A DNA stretch of 64,000 nucleotides from Streptobacillus ratti. Lineage in GTDB: Bacteria > Fusobacteriota > Fusobacteriia > Fusobacteriales > Leptotrichiaceae. Below are positions 29,403-37,521 of this stretch, in pieces. The DNA is taken from contig NZ_LKKW01000002.1 of assembly GCF_001891165.1 (NCBI RefSeq), forward strand, positions 1-64,000, in the 5' to 3' direction. The notes beneath the pieces were generated by a model that was not told where the DNA came from, searched no databases, and worked only from the letters and a program-made list of their open reading frames with translations. Made by a program: the position numbers and the translations under genes. How positions within the stretch are numbered: the first letter of the stretch is position 1; each line of letters opens with the position of its first letter.

Positions 29403-30222
29403 CTAAATCTCCCTTATTCTCAAATTCCATGAATATTATTAGATGATCTGAAATATATTTCCTAATTTGTTCATAATTATTTTTTGTATAATCATAAACT
29501 CCATATCTACCTGTATATTCTCTTAAATTATTTCTATTAAAGAAAGCATTATCATATGAATTAGCAAGTCCCTTGCTTGACATTGTTGTCTTATTCTTAT
29601 TTGGATTAATTACTTCTTTAACTTTATATATATCCTTAAAATATCTAAATGCCTTGGAATTTGCAGGTAAATTAAAATCTCCTAATAAAATTACATCTTC
29701 TTCTTTAGACTTATTCATAAAATATTTATATACTTTATGATATCTACTAGCTTCAATTTCTCTTTCTATCTTATTTTTCCCAAAAATAGAATGTACTGAC
29801 ACTAGTACAAAATCAAAATTATTTGATTTTATTAACACTCCAAATGGTTCTCTAATAAAATCATCTGATTTACCATTTTGATAAGTCCCTAAAGATTTTA
29901 TGCTATCTACTTTCTTTCTTTTAAACAACACTCCATAATATTCCTTATAATCTTTAGTACCAACTGGAATATCAGAAATTATATATCCCCATTTTTCATT
30001 AGTAAGTTTTTCTACTTCATTTTTTAAATTATTTATACCTTTTTCATTCATTACTTCTTGTAAAGAAATAATATCAAATTTAGAAACTATTTTTGCTAAA
30101 GAAATCCAATCTTTTTTATTTTCTCCTAGTTTTAAAGCATTAAAACTAGCAATTAATATAGGCTCAGCCCAAATATTTATAGAAAATAAGATTAAAAAAA
30201 ATAGTTTGAAAATACTTCTCAA
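29389..30222 (-). CDS. Secreted endonuclease/exonuclease/phosphatase-family nuclease
   Basis: A signal peptide (about residues 1-18, cleaved at WAE) precedes a DNase I-like domain of 277 residues in total. Catalytic positions are seen in SFNALKLGE, ISLQEVMN, VSVHSIFG, LLGDFNLPANS, the DNAFF segment and the final SDHLIIFME. It is likely an extracellular or periplasmic DNase for scavenging nucleotides. It is first in the operon with MATE, dgt and metG. Confidence 0.85.
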   Translation of the reverse strand: MRSIFKLFFLILFSINIWAEPILIASFNALKLGENKKDWISLAKIVSKFDIISLQEVMNEKGINNLKNEVEKLTNEKWGYIISDIPVGTKDYKEYYGVLFKRKKVDSIKSLGTYQNGKSDDFIREPFGVLIKSNNFDFVLVSVHSIFGKNKIEREIEASRYHKVYKYFMNKSKEEDVILLGDFNLPANSKAFRYFKDIYKVKEVINPNKNKTTMSSKGLANSYDNAFFNRNNLREYTGRYGVYDYTKNNYEQIRKYISDHLIIFMEFENKGDLDVKD

Positions 30223-30291
30223 AATATCCCCTCTTTCCTTATAATTTACACCTTTAATTATACATCATTTTACAATTTTATTCAAATAAAA

Positions 30292-30314
30292 AAGACTAGA
30301 ATACACCTAGTCTT
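30292..30314 (-). terminator. Terminator of efp
   Basis: An 8-bp stem AAGACTAG/CTAGTCTT with a 7-base loop, followed on the minus strand by TTTTTTATTT, lies just after the efp stop and before the nuclease operon. Confidence 0.85.
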
Positions 30315-30315
30315 A

Positions 30316-30888
30316 TTAGTTTGCTCTTTCCATATACTCACCAGTACGAGTATCTATTCTAATTTTATCTCCTATATTACAAAATAGAGGTACTTGTAGC
30401 TGATATCCAGTTTCTATAGTTGCAGGTTTAGTTGCTCTACCTATAGTATCTCCTTTTAATCCAGGTTCAGTATATGTTATTTCTCTAACTACTGTATTAG
30501 GTAATTCAACTCCTACTGCTCTATCTTCATATAATAAAACTTGTATAACCATTTCATCTACTAAAAAGTCTACTGCATCTCCTAAATCATCTTCTGTTAA
30601 TATCATTTGCTCAAATGTTTCTTGATTCATGAAGAAATATTCTCCATCCATTTGATATAAATATTGCATTTGTGCTCTATCTAAAATAATATCATTCATC
30701 ATATCAGTTGATAAAACTGTTATTTCTTGCACTTTTCCACTAATTAAATCTTTAATTTTAAATTTCATTTCAGCTGCTCTTGCCTTCTTACCAGAAGTTG
30801 ATTGATGTCTATCTGCTTTTAAAATTAAATAAGGTGTATTATCTTTAACATATACATTACCTTGTCTTAATTCCATTGCTGCTTTCAT
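30316..30888 (-). CDS. efp: Translation elongation factor P
   Basis: EF-P rescues ribosomes stalled on polyproline. The 190 residues cover all three OB/KOW domains, ending with GDKIRIDTRTGEYMERA. The tip loop in domain I reads TSGKKARAAE, with Lys34 or Lys35 at the tip, instead of the common PGKG loop. The C-terminal part (EPGLKGDTIG, KPATIETG) is ordinary EF-P. It is a single gene with its own promoter and terminator. Confidence 0.95.
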   Translation of the reverse strand: MKAAMELRQGNVYVKDNTPYLILKADRHQSTSGKKARAAEMKFKIKDLISGKVQEITVLSTDMMNDIILDRAQMQYLYQMDGEYFFMNQETFEQMILTEDDLGDAVDFLVDEMVIQVLLYEDRAVGVELPNTVVREITYTEPGLKGDTIGRATKPATIETGYQLQVPLFCNIGDKIRIDTRTGEYMERAN

Positions 30889-30916
30889 AATTTTCCTCCT
30901 TAAAATTTTCCTTAAT

Positions 30917-30945
30917 ATTATACACTACTTTTAACTGTATGTAAA
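30917..30945 (-). promoter_or_regulatory. Predicted efp promoter
   Basis: TTTACA (30945-30940) and TATAAT (30922-30917) are 17 bases apart on the minus strand, in the gap after asd. Confidence 0.65.
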
Positions 30946-30949
30946 TTAT

Positions 30950-31930
30950 TTATAATAATAACTCTAAAATTTGTACTGCATTTGTTGCTGCACCTTTTCT
31001 AATATTATCTGCAACAACCCATAAATTTAATCCATTATCAACAGTTTCATCTCTTCTTATTCTACCTACAAAAACTTCATCTTTACCCTCTGTCATTAAT
31101 GGTGTTGGATAAATATTATTTTTAACATCATCTACTAATACTACTCCATTTGCACTAGATAATAGTTCTTTAACTTTCTCAATCTCAAATTTAGAGTTTA
31201 ATTCTACATTAATAGAAACTGAATGTGAATATCTAACAGGAACTCTTACACATGTTGCACTCACTTTTAAATCTGGTCTATTTAATATTTTTCTAGTTTC
31301 ATTTACCATTTTCATTTCTTCTTTAGTATATCCATTTTCAAGAAAAGTATCTATATGAGGTATAAGATTAAATGCTATTTGTGTAGGAAAATTAGTTGAA
31401 CTTTCCCCTTTTAAGTTTTTTTCTAAATCATCTAATCCTTTTATTCCAGCACCTGATACAGATTGATATGTTGAATATATTACTCTCTTAATTCCAAAAT
31501 TATCTTCAAGTACTTTTAAAACAGGTATAACTTGTATAGTAGAGCAATTTGGATTTGCGATTATACCTTTCAACATCTTATCTGCATCTGAAATATTAGC
31601 TTCAGGTACTATTAAAGGTACTTCATCATCCATACGCCAAGCACTTGAATTATCTATTACCTTTGCTCCTTTTTCTGCAAATTTAGGGGCAAATTCTAAA
31701 GAAGTTGAGCCACCAGCAGAAAATAGGGCAAAATCTATATCATCTTTAATATTTTCTTCTTTAAGTTCAATAATTTCATATTGAGTACCCTTAAATTCAA
31801 TTTTTTTACCTGCACTTCTACTTGAAGCATATAAATATAGTTTATTAAAAGGTATATTTTTTTCTTCAATAACTTTTAAAATTGTTCTACCAACTAATCC
31901 AGTTGCACCAACTATTGCTATATTTTTCAT
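30950..31930 (-). CDS. asd: Aspartate-semialdehyde dehydrogenase
   Basis: This NADPH enzyme makes aspartate semialdehyde, the second step to DAP, lysine, methionine and threonine. NADP-binding GATGLVGRTIL starts the protein; the catalytic Cys is in NPNCSTIQ and the proton-acceptor His in RVPVRYSHSVS. The 326 residues are normal. Its start overlaps the dapF stop by one base. Last gene of the lysine/DAP operon. Confidence 0.95.
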   Translation of the reverse strand: MKNIAIVGATGLVGRTILKVIEEKNIPFNKLYLYASSRSAGKKIEFKGTQYEIIELKEENIKDDIDFALFSAGGSTSLEFAPKFAEKGAKVIDNSSAWRMDDEVPLIVPEANISDADKMLKGIIANPNCSTIQVIPVLKVLEDNFGIKRVIYSTYQSVSGAGIKGLDDLEKNLKGESSTNFPTQIAFNLIPHIDTFLENGYTKEEMKMVNETRKILNRPDLKVSATCVRVPVRYSHSVSINVELNSKFEIEKVKELLSSANGVVLVDDVKNNIYPTPLMTEGKDEVFVGRIRRDETVDNGLNLWVVADNIRKGAATNAVQILELLL

Positions 31931-32712
31931 TATTTAACACTTCCTTTGTATATCATTTCACTTGGTCCATTCATAAATATTGTATCATTTTTTATTTCAA
32001 TTTCTAAAGTTCCACCTAAAAGGTATGTCTTAACCTTATTATTTGTCTTACTTAACATATTTGAAATTAATGCTACTGCACTTGCACCTGTTCCACAAGC
32101 TAAAGTTAGACCAGCACCTCTTTCAAAAGTCATAATATTTACTTCTTCACTGTTTTTAACATAAACAAAATTTACATTAGTACCCTTAGGAAATACTTCC
32201 TTATTCTCTTCTATACTTTTACCATATTTAATAACAAAGTCCTCATTTAATTCTTCTTTATCAATAAATATAACTACATGATCAGTACCAGTAAAAGTAT
32301 AAATATATTCAAATGTTCTATCAATGGCTTTTATAGTTCTAATTTCAGTTGTATTAATTGCACTACCCATATCTACAGAAACACAAAAATCATCTTTTTC
32401 TGCTTTAATTATCCTTATTTTCTTAATACCTGATAATGTATCTATTAAAATTTCATCATCTTTTGATATTAAATTATGATTATATAAATAATGGGTATAA
32501 CATCTAATTCCATTACCACACATTGACGCTAAAGAACCGTCTGCGTTATAGAAGTGCATATAAAATTTTTCATTTTTCTTTTTAAGAATAATTACACCAT
32601 CAGCACCTATAGACTTTCTTCTTTCACAGTATTTAATAACATCATTAGAACTTAAATCTTCTTCTGTAATTATAAAGTCATTACCAAGTCCACTGTATTT
32701 TTCAAATTCCAT
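31930..32712 (-). CDS. dapF: Diaminopimelate epimerase
   Basis: This enzyme converts LL-DAP to meso-DAP for peptidoglycan and lysine. Both catalytic cysteines are present, in MCGNGIRC and LACGTGAS. It opens EFEKYSGLGNDFII, as expected. The 260 residues are normal. It lies 2 bases after dapA and overlaps asd by one base. Confidence 0.95.
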   Translation of the reverse strand: MEFEKYSGLGNDFIITEEDLSSNDVIKYCERRKSIGADGVIILKKKNEKFYMHFYNADGSLASMCGNGIRCYTHYLYNHNLISKDDEILIDTLSGIKKIRIIKAEKDDFCVSVDMGSAINTTEIRTIKAIDRTFEYIYTFTGTDHVVIFIDKEELNEDFVIKYGKSIEENKEVFPKGTNVNFVYVKNSEEVNIMTFERGAGLTLACGTGASAVALISNMLSKTNNKVKTYLLGGTLEIEIKNDTIFMNGPSEMIYKGSVK

Positions 32713-32714
32713 AC

Positions 32715-33581
32715 CTATATCAGTCCTTTTTGAATAAATAACTCTCTTAGTCTATTTTTAGTTTCATCAGTTGCAGATAATAAAGGTTCTCTAACTCCAT
32801 CATTTTCAAGTAATCCTAATATATTCATAGCAGATTTAATAGTTACAGGATTTCCAGCTATAAACATTGATTTATGTATATCATACATAAATTGATGTAA
32901 TTTAAATCTTTCTTCCCCCTCTAATTCAAATTGCATTGCTACTTGTTTTGGAAAAGCATTTGCAGTAACAGAAATTACTCCACATGAACCAATAGCTTGC
33001 ATAGGTAACATAAAATTATCTTCTCCTGATATCACAGCAAAATCCTTATCAACCCTATTTATTATTTCTATCATTTGATCCATATTACCTGTAGCTTCTT
33101 TTATTCCAACTATATTTTTTACTTTAGATAACTCAACAGTTGTTTCTACTTCCATATTAACACCTGTTCTTGATGGCACATTATAAAGTATTACATCTAC
33201 ACCAACTTCAGCTATCTTTTTATAATGATTAATTATTTCTCTTTGTGTTGGTTTATTGTAATATGGAGTTACAGAAAGTACTGCGTCAACTCCTAAATTT
33301 TTACATATCTTAGTTAAATATATTGCCTTTTCAGTTGAATTTGAACCAGCACCAGCAATTACTTGTATTTTACCCTTTGCCTCATCTATAACTGTTTTTA
33401 TAGCTAAAATATATTCTTCTTCACTCATAGTTGCAGTTTCTCCAGTCGTTCCACAAACAACAATACCTTTTGTCATATTATCTATATGAAATCTAACAAG
33501 TTCCCTAATTTTTTCAACATCTAATTTTAAATCTTTATCAAAAGGTGTTACTAATGCTACATAGCTTTTTGTATACTTCAT
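32715..33581 (-). CDS. dapA: 4-hydroxy-tetrahydrodipicolinate synthase
   Basis: This aldolase condenses pyruvate with aspartate semialdehyde. The Schiff-base Lys is in IVGIKEATGN, Tyr in YNVPSRTGVN, and the TTGETATM loop is present. The 288 residues are normal. It overlaps the GH114-like gene by 4 bases and precedes dapF, within the lysine/DAP operon. Confidence 0.96.
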   Translation of the reverse strand: MKYTKSYVALVTPFDKDLKLDVEKIRELVRFHIDNMTKGIVVCGTTGETATMSEEEYILAIKTVIDEAKGKIQVIAGAGSNSTEKAIYLTKICKNLGVDAVLSVTPYYNKPTQREIINHYKKIAEVGVDVILYNVPSRTGVNMEVETTVELSKVKNIVGIKEATGNMDQMIEIINRVDKDFAVISGEDNFMLPMQAIGSCGVISVTANAFPKQVAMQFELEGEERFKLHQFMYDIHKSMFIAGNPVTIKSAMNILGLLENDGVREPLLSATDETKNRLRELFIQKGLI

Positions 33582-34504
33582 TTTAAACCTCTTTCCTCAA
33601 AATAATAAAAAGTGTCAACTGTATCTAATAAATATCCGTCTACACCTATTTCATCTAATTTTTTTTGATAGTTTTTAATAATTTTTTTCCATTCATTATT
33701 CCAATATTTTACTATATAGTTTCCTGACCAATCCTTATTTTCTTCTACTATCCAATCAGGATATTTATCATTCCAACTTTTTTCCCAGTAATAACGATAA
33801 TCTTCTGCCTCTCCTATACTAAAATATGCTATTACTAATCTTCTATTTCCTGAACTCTTTTTCTTTAAATTTTCAATCTGATTTTTTGAAAAAAACTTTC
33901 CATTTATAGATGGTTCTATTAACAAAATATCAAAATCTGTATTTTTTAAAGCTTTCATATATTCTTCTAAATTCTTAAAATTTTCTGGATTTAATAAACA
34001 TAAAAAATTTTTAGCATCACTTAAAGAATTAATATCATTTTGGTTAAATTCTTTAACAGGTTTATATATTTCCTTTGCTTCAAATGAAGGTAATAATTCA
34101 TTCACAAAATTAAATTTTTTACTTTCATTTTCTAAATTCTTTTTTGTATTTTCTCCTATCCCATAATTAATAGTTAATACTACTTTACCAGACCGTCTTA
34201 TTGGAATTATCATATCTAGTAATTCATTTTTTAATTTTAATGATGTTTGCTTATTAAATTTTAATTCATCTCCATAAAAAAGTGATTCTTGTGTTGTTCC
34301 ATTTGTTACTTGAAAAAACTCTTCATCAATATTACCATTATTAAAATATATTGAATTTCCATTTTGAGTTATAATAATTTTATCTTTACTTGTATTTTCT
34401 CTTAATTCTCTTATCAAATCTCTCATTTTATTTTTATAAATCTCTTGTGAAAAAATATTAAAAGAAAAAATTAAAAAACAAAATATCATAAAATATTTTC
34501 TCAT
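33578..34504 (-). CDS. Secreted GH114/TM1410-like glycosidase
   Basis: A signal peptide (about residues 1-19) precedes a lysine-rich N-terminal region. A TIM-barrel-like part follows with LLIEPSING, VIAYFSIGEAEDYR, KYWNNEWKKII and the final DGYLLDTVDTFYYFEERG. That set recalls the GH114/TM1410 family (endo-alpha-1,4-polygalactosaminidase-like). The protein seems to end shortly after the last motif, so the C-terminal barrel strands may be missing. It overlaps dapA by 4 bases and follows a lipoprotein gene. It is an odd companion of DAP synthesis and may act on envelope or extracellular polysaccharide. Confidence 0.65.
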   Translation of the reverse strand: MRKYFMIFCFLIFSFNIFSQEIYKNKMRDLIRELRENTSKDKIIITQNGNSIYFNNGNIDEEFFQVTNGTTQESLFYGDELKFNKQTSLKLKNELLDMIIPIRRSGKVVLTINYGIGENTKKNLENESKKFNFVNELLPSFEAKEIYKPVKEFNQNDINSLSDAKNFLCLLNPENFKNLEEYMKALKNTDFDILLIEPSINGKFFSKNQIENLKKKSSGNRRLVIAYFSIGEAEDYRYYWEKSWNDKYPDWIVEENKDWSGNYIVKYWNNEWKKIIKNYQKKLDEIGVDGYLLDTVDTFYYFEERGLK

Positions 34505-34515
34505 ATTTCACCCTC

Positions 34516-35343
34516 TTATATATTCATTAAATATTCAATTCTTTCATCAATAAATTCATTTATTTTTCTTAAATCTAACGAATCTTTTATGCTAGTTTTA
34601 TTTATTTCATCTCTAATCTTAGTTAAATTTTCTAAATCTTTCTTAATAAAATAGTAATTTGCTTGTAGTAAATCTAACATCATTAAATAATTAATTCTAT
34701 ACCCTTGAAGTTCTGGATAAAACTTTTCATTTATTTTTCTAACTTCAATTCTAGCATTTCTAAAGTCTTCTTCTTTAAGAGCATCAAAATTATGTAAATT
34801 ATTATAGAAAATTCTATTATACTTATTTAAAGGATAATCTTTAAATTTATCTTCCATATCTACTAAAACTTCTTCAACTTTTTCTTTTTCATTTGTAATA
34901 AAATATATATACATAAATATTTCATCTGCTAAATAAGTTGGTTCTGCACTTTTAGATATCCAAGCATTGTTATAAGCATTATTGTAATCTTCTCTTTTAA
35001 TTTCAAATAATGATAGATAATTGTATACTAAAGGATTTATATTTTTAAGTTTATACATTTCAAGTATTTTTTCATCTGAAATATATAGTCTTTTAATAAT
35101 TAAACTAGGTAATGTTTCAGCAAAATCTGTTACTACAACATCATCAAATTCATACTGCATACTATTAAGTAGTTTAAAAAATTCTCTATCATAATAAAAA
35201 TCTGTTTTTTCAAGTTCTGAATAAAGATAATTATGTTCGACTTCTTTAGTTATAGGGTTATAATCATTTTTATCTATAGTTACCTTATCTGAAATTGAGG
35301 AACAAGAACAAATTAAAAGAAAAATAAATATATATCTTTTCAT
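34516..35343 (-). CDS. Hypothetical lipoprotein in the lysine/DAP operon
   Basis: The ATG at 35343 has a TAGGAG ribosome site and gives a clean lipoprotein signal with lipobox LICSC (Cys about 13); an upstream in-frame ATG at 35373 inside lysC lacks both. The mature 260 residues are acidic and mostly helical, with TPR-like stretches (YNYLSLFEIKREDYNNAYNNAW). No family is recognised. It follows lysC after 7 bases and precedes the GH114-like gene by 11. Confidence 0.7.
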   Translation of the reverse strand: MKRYIFIFLLICSCSSISDKVTIDKNDYNPITKEVEHNYLYSELEKTDFYYDREFFKLLNSMQYEFDDVVVTDFAETLPSLIIKRLYISDEKILEMYKLKNINPLVYNYLSLFEIKREDYNNAYNNAWISKSAEPTYLADEIFMYIYFITNEKEKVEEVLVDMEDKFKDYPLNKYNRIFYNNLHNFDALKEEDFRNARIEVRKINEKFYPELQGYRINYLMMLDLLQANYYFIKKDLENLTKIRDEINKTSIKDSLDLRKINEFIDERIEYLMNI

Positions 35344-35350
35344 ATTACTC

Positions 35351-36553
35351 CTATAATTCAAATTTTTCTGCAAGTAATCTTGCTACATTTTCAGCTATAT
35401 TTTCATCAACTACTATAGAAATAGTTATTTCTGATGTAGAAATTTGATGAAAACTTATATTATTTTCTGATAAAACTTCAAAAATTTTAGAAATAGTATT
35501 TATTGAAGTTGCAAGTCCTATACCAACAAGAGATACTTTTACAACATTACTATTTATAAGTATGTTATAATTATGGTCTAAATCATCAAACATTTTTTTA
35601 AGTATTTCTTCATCATTTCTAGGTGATGTAAATGCAATACTTCCTTTTTCTGCTATTACATCATTTTGACTTATCATGTCAATTATAACACCATATTCAG
35701 AAGCCTTTTTAAAAATAGGATAAAGATTTCTAGCATAAGTTGGTATTCCATCTATAGTAACCATAACTATATTCTTATTAATAGAAATTCCTCTAATTTC
35801 TTTCTTTTCCATTATTTTCTCCTTAAATGTAATTATTGTTCCATTTTCCATTCCAAGTGTTTTTCCTACATATATACTAATACCATATTTAAAACCAAGT
35901 TCTACTGCTCTTGGTTCCATTACACCTGCTCCAAGATATGCAAGTTCCATCATTTCTTCATATGATATATACTGTATTTTTTTTGAATTTTCATAAACCC
36001 TTGGATCTATAGTATAAACTCCCTCAACATCTGTATATATTTTACATTCAGCATTAAGAGAACATGCAAGTGCTACTGCTGATGTATCTGACCCACCTCT
36101 ACCTAAAGTGGTAATATCTCCGTTTTCATTAATACCTTGAAACCCTGCAATAATTACTATCTTTCCCTCATTTAAATTTTTTAAAATTATTTCATTATTA
36201 ATACTTTCAATAGTATTTTTAGTATGTAGACCTAACGTTTTTATTCCTGCTTGTTCTCCAGTTAAAGATATAGCTTTTTGACCAAGTTCTATTAATGCCA
36301 TAGAAAGCAAGGCAATAGTTTGTTGTTCTCCTGTAGACATAAGTCTATCAAGTTCTCTTTTATCTGGATTTTTAGAAATTTCATTAGCTAATTTTATTAA
36401 ATTATCTGTAGTTTTACCCATAGCTGATACTACAACTACTAAATCTTTTCCAGATTTCTTTACTTCAATTAAGTGTTTGGCAATATTCATTATTTTCTCT
36501 GTTGTTGCAACTGAACTGCCACCATATTTATGTACTACAATTTTTCTGTTCAT
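35351..36553 (-). CDS. lysC: Aspartate kinase
   Basis: This enzyme phosphorylates aspartate, the entry to the DAP/lysine/threonine/methionine branch. KYGGSSVATTEKI begins the kinase domain, with GRGGSDTSAVALA later. The C-terminal third is a pair of ACT domains for feedback control (VSLVGIGLATS in the second). The 400 residues suit the monofunctional type. It is the first gene of the operon; no lysine riboswitch fits in the 120-base leader region. Confidence 0.96.
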   Translation of the reverse strand: MNRKIVVHKYGGSSVATTEKIMNIAKHLIEVKKSGKDLVVVVSAMGKTTDNLIKLANEISKNPDKRELDRLMSTGEQQTIALLSMALIELGQKAISLTGEQAGIKTLGLHTKNTIESINNEIILKNLNEGKIVIIAGFQGINENGDITTLGRGGSDTSAVALACSLNAECKIYTDVEGVYTIDPRVYENSKKIQYISYEEMMELAYLGAGVMEPRAVELGFKYGISIYVGKTLGMENGTIITFKEKIMEKKEIRGISINKNIVMVTIDGIPTYARNLYPIFKKASEYGVIIDMISQNDVIAEKGSIAFTSPRNDEEILKKMFDDLDHNYNILINSNVVKVSLVGIGLATSINTISKIFEVLSENNISFHQISTSEITISIVVDENIAENVARLLAEKFEL

Positions 36554-36576
36554 AAATTCTCCTAGTATTGTGCTTT

Positions 36577-36605
36577 TATATATATTTTACCACATTTTAT
36601 ATCAA
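36577..36605 (-). promoter_or_regulatory. Predicted lysC operon promoter
   Basis: On the minus strand, TTGATA (36605-36600) and TATATA (36582-36577) are 17 bases apart. This leaves only about 20 bases of leader before lysC. Confidence 0.45.
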
Positions 36606-36642
36606 GTTGCATAGTAAAAATATTATAACCATATCTTCCTTT

Positions 36643-36670
36643 TTGAGATTTTCAAGCTATAATATATTAT
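36643..36670 (+). promoter_or_regulatory. Predicted promoter of the MORN-repeat gene
   Basis: TTGAGA (36643-36648) and TATTAT (36665-36670), spacer 16. An alternative TATAAT lies at 36658-36663, with a weaker -35. Confidence 0.4.
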
Positions 36671-36694
36671 AGTAAATATTTATGGAGGTTCTTT

Positions 36695-37438
36695 ATGAGA
36701 GTTTATTTAGGTTTGGACAATACTCCCATTTTAAATGGAGAATACAAAATATTAAAATCTGTTGATTATCTAACTGAAATTATAGGTATAGAAAATTATA
36801 AAAATGGGCTTTTAGATGGAAAAAAAATAGTTTTTGATAATTCAGGTATAGGAAAACTTATTAAATCATTAAATTATGAAAATGGCGTATTAGTTTCTGA
36901 AGATGATATTGATAATCCTAATGAATACATTCAACTTGCAATTGATGAGAATAAAGCTTCAAAAAGAAATGGAAACTATATACTTTATGCAAATGATGAA
37001 ACATCTATTTTCACTTTAAAAAATGGTATGTTTGAAAAAAATAAATGGATATTTAATGATAATCCTAACTTTGAAAATCCTATTTTGTTATCAATAGAAC
37101 ATTTTATAGCTAATCATCATGTAGGAGAACAAGTATTTTTCCATGAAGATGGTAAAATAATGTTAATTGAATATTATAGAGAACATACAGGAGCCTTACC
37201 TGAAAAATCAACTTGGTTTGACTATGATGAAGATGGTAACCTTATATCAGAAAGAAACTTCAGAAGAAACAAAAAAGACGGTAGACATAAATACTATGAT
37301 AAAAATGGTACTATATATAAAGATATTTCATATAGAGATGGTAAATTATTTGGACCTTCAATTTATTACAAAGAAGATGGCACAAAACTTATAATCGATT
37401 ATGAATTTGGTTTTAAAATAGGAGAAAGAGTAGAATAA
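36695..37438 (+). CDS. MORN-repeat-variant protein
   Basis: This 247-residue cytoplasmic protein has no signal or membrane segment. The C-terminal part contains repeated Tyr-Gly-rich hairpins such as YYDKNGTIYKDISYRDGKL and YYKEDGTKL, the MORN-variant (YwqK-like) pattern also found in proteins annotated as antitoxins. The N-terminal half has similar NGEYKI, NGLLDGKK and GKLIKSLNYENG elements. It forms a single-gene transcript with its own terminator. Role unknown. Confidence 0.65.
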   Translation: MRVYLGLDNTPILNGEYKILKSVDYLTEIIGIENYKNGLLDGKKIVFDNSGIGKLIKSLNYENGVLVSEDDIDNPNEYIQLAIDENKASKRNGNYILYANDETSIFTLKNGMFEKNKWIFNDNPNFENPILLSIEHFIANHHVGEQVFFHEDGKIMLIEYYREHTGALPEKSTWFDYDEDGNLISERNFRRNKKDGRHKYYDKNGTIYKDISYRDGKLFGPSIYYKEDGTKLIIDYEFGFKIGERVE

Positions 37439-37462
37439 TGGGAATAAATTCCCATTTTTTAT
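37437..37462 (+). terminator. Terminator after the MORN-repeat gene
   Basis: A 9-bp perfect stem AATGGGAAT/ATTCCCATT with a 2-base loop is followed by a T-tract; it overlaps the end of the stop region. Confidence 0.85.
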
Positions 37463-37490
37463 TGAAAATATTAGTTAAATAATATAGAAT
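37462..37490 (+). promoter_or_regulatory. Predicted promoter of the flavoprotein reductase gene
   Basis: TTGAAA (37462-37467) and TAGAAT (37485-37490), spacer 17, lie immediately after the preceding terminator. Confidence 0.45.
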
Positions 37491-37521
37491 ATAGTATACA
37501 TAATATATAGGACGGTGTAAA

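Noticed and set aside
35666-35965. Tyr/Phe/Ser-rich 99-codon frame antisense to lysC
   Set aside because: Low-complexity composition is the mirror of the AT-rich lysC codons; no start signal. Other antisense frames inside eno, murP, uraA, malE, malQ and alaS were rejected for the same reason.
36554-36694. Lysine riboswitch before lysC
   Set aside because: The lysC leader between predicted promoter and ATG is about 20 bases and the whole gap is 141 bases with no conserved lysine-element sequence; dapB also lacks a leader.
36695-37438. MORN-repeat gene as the antitoxin of a toxin-antitoxin pair
   Set aside because: There is no adjacent small toxin gene; the gene is monocistronic with its own terminator.
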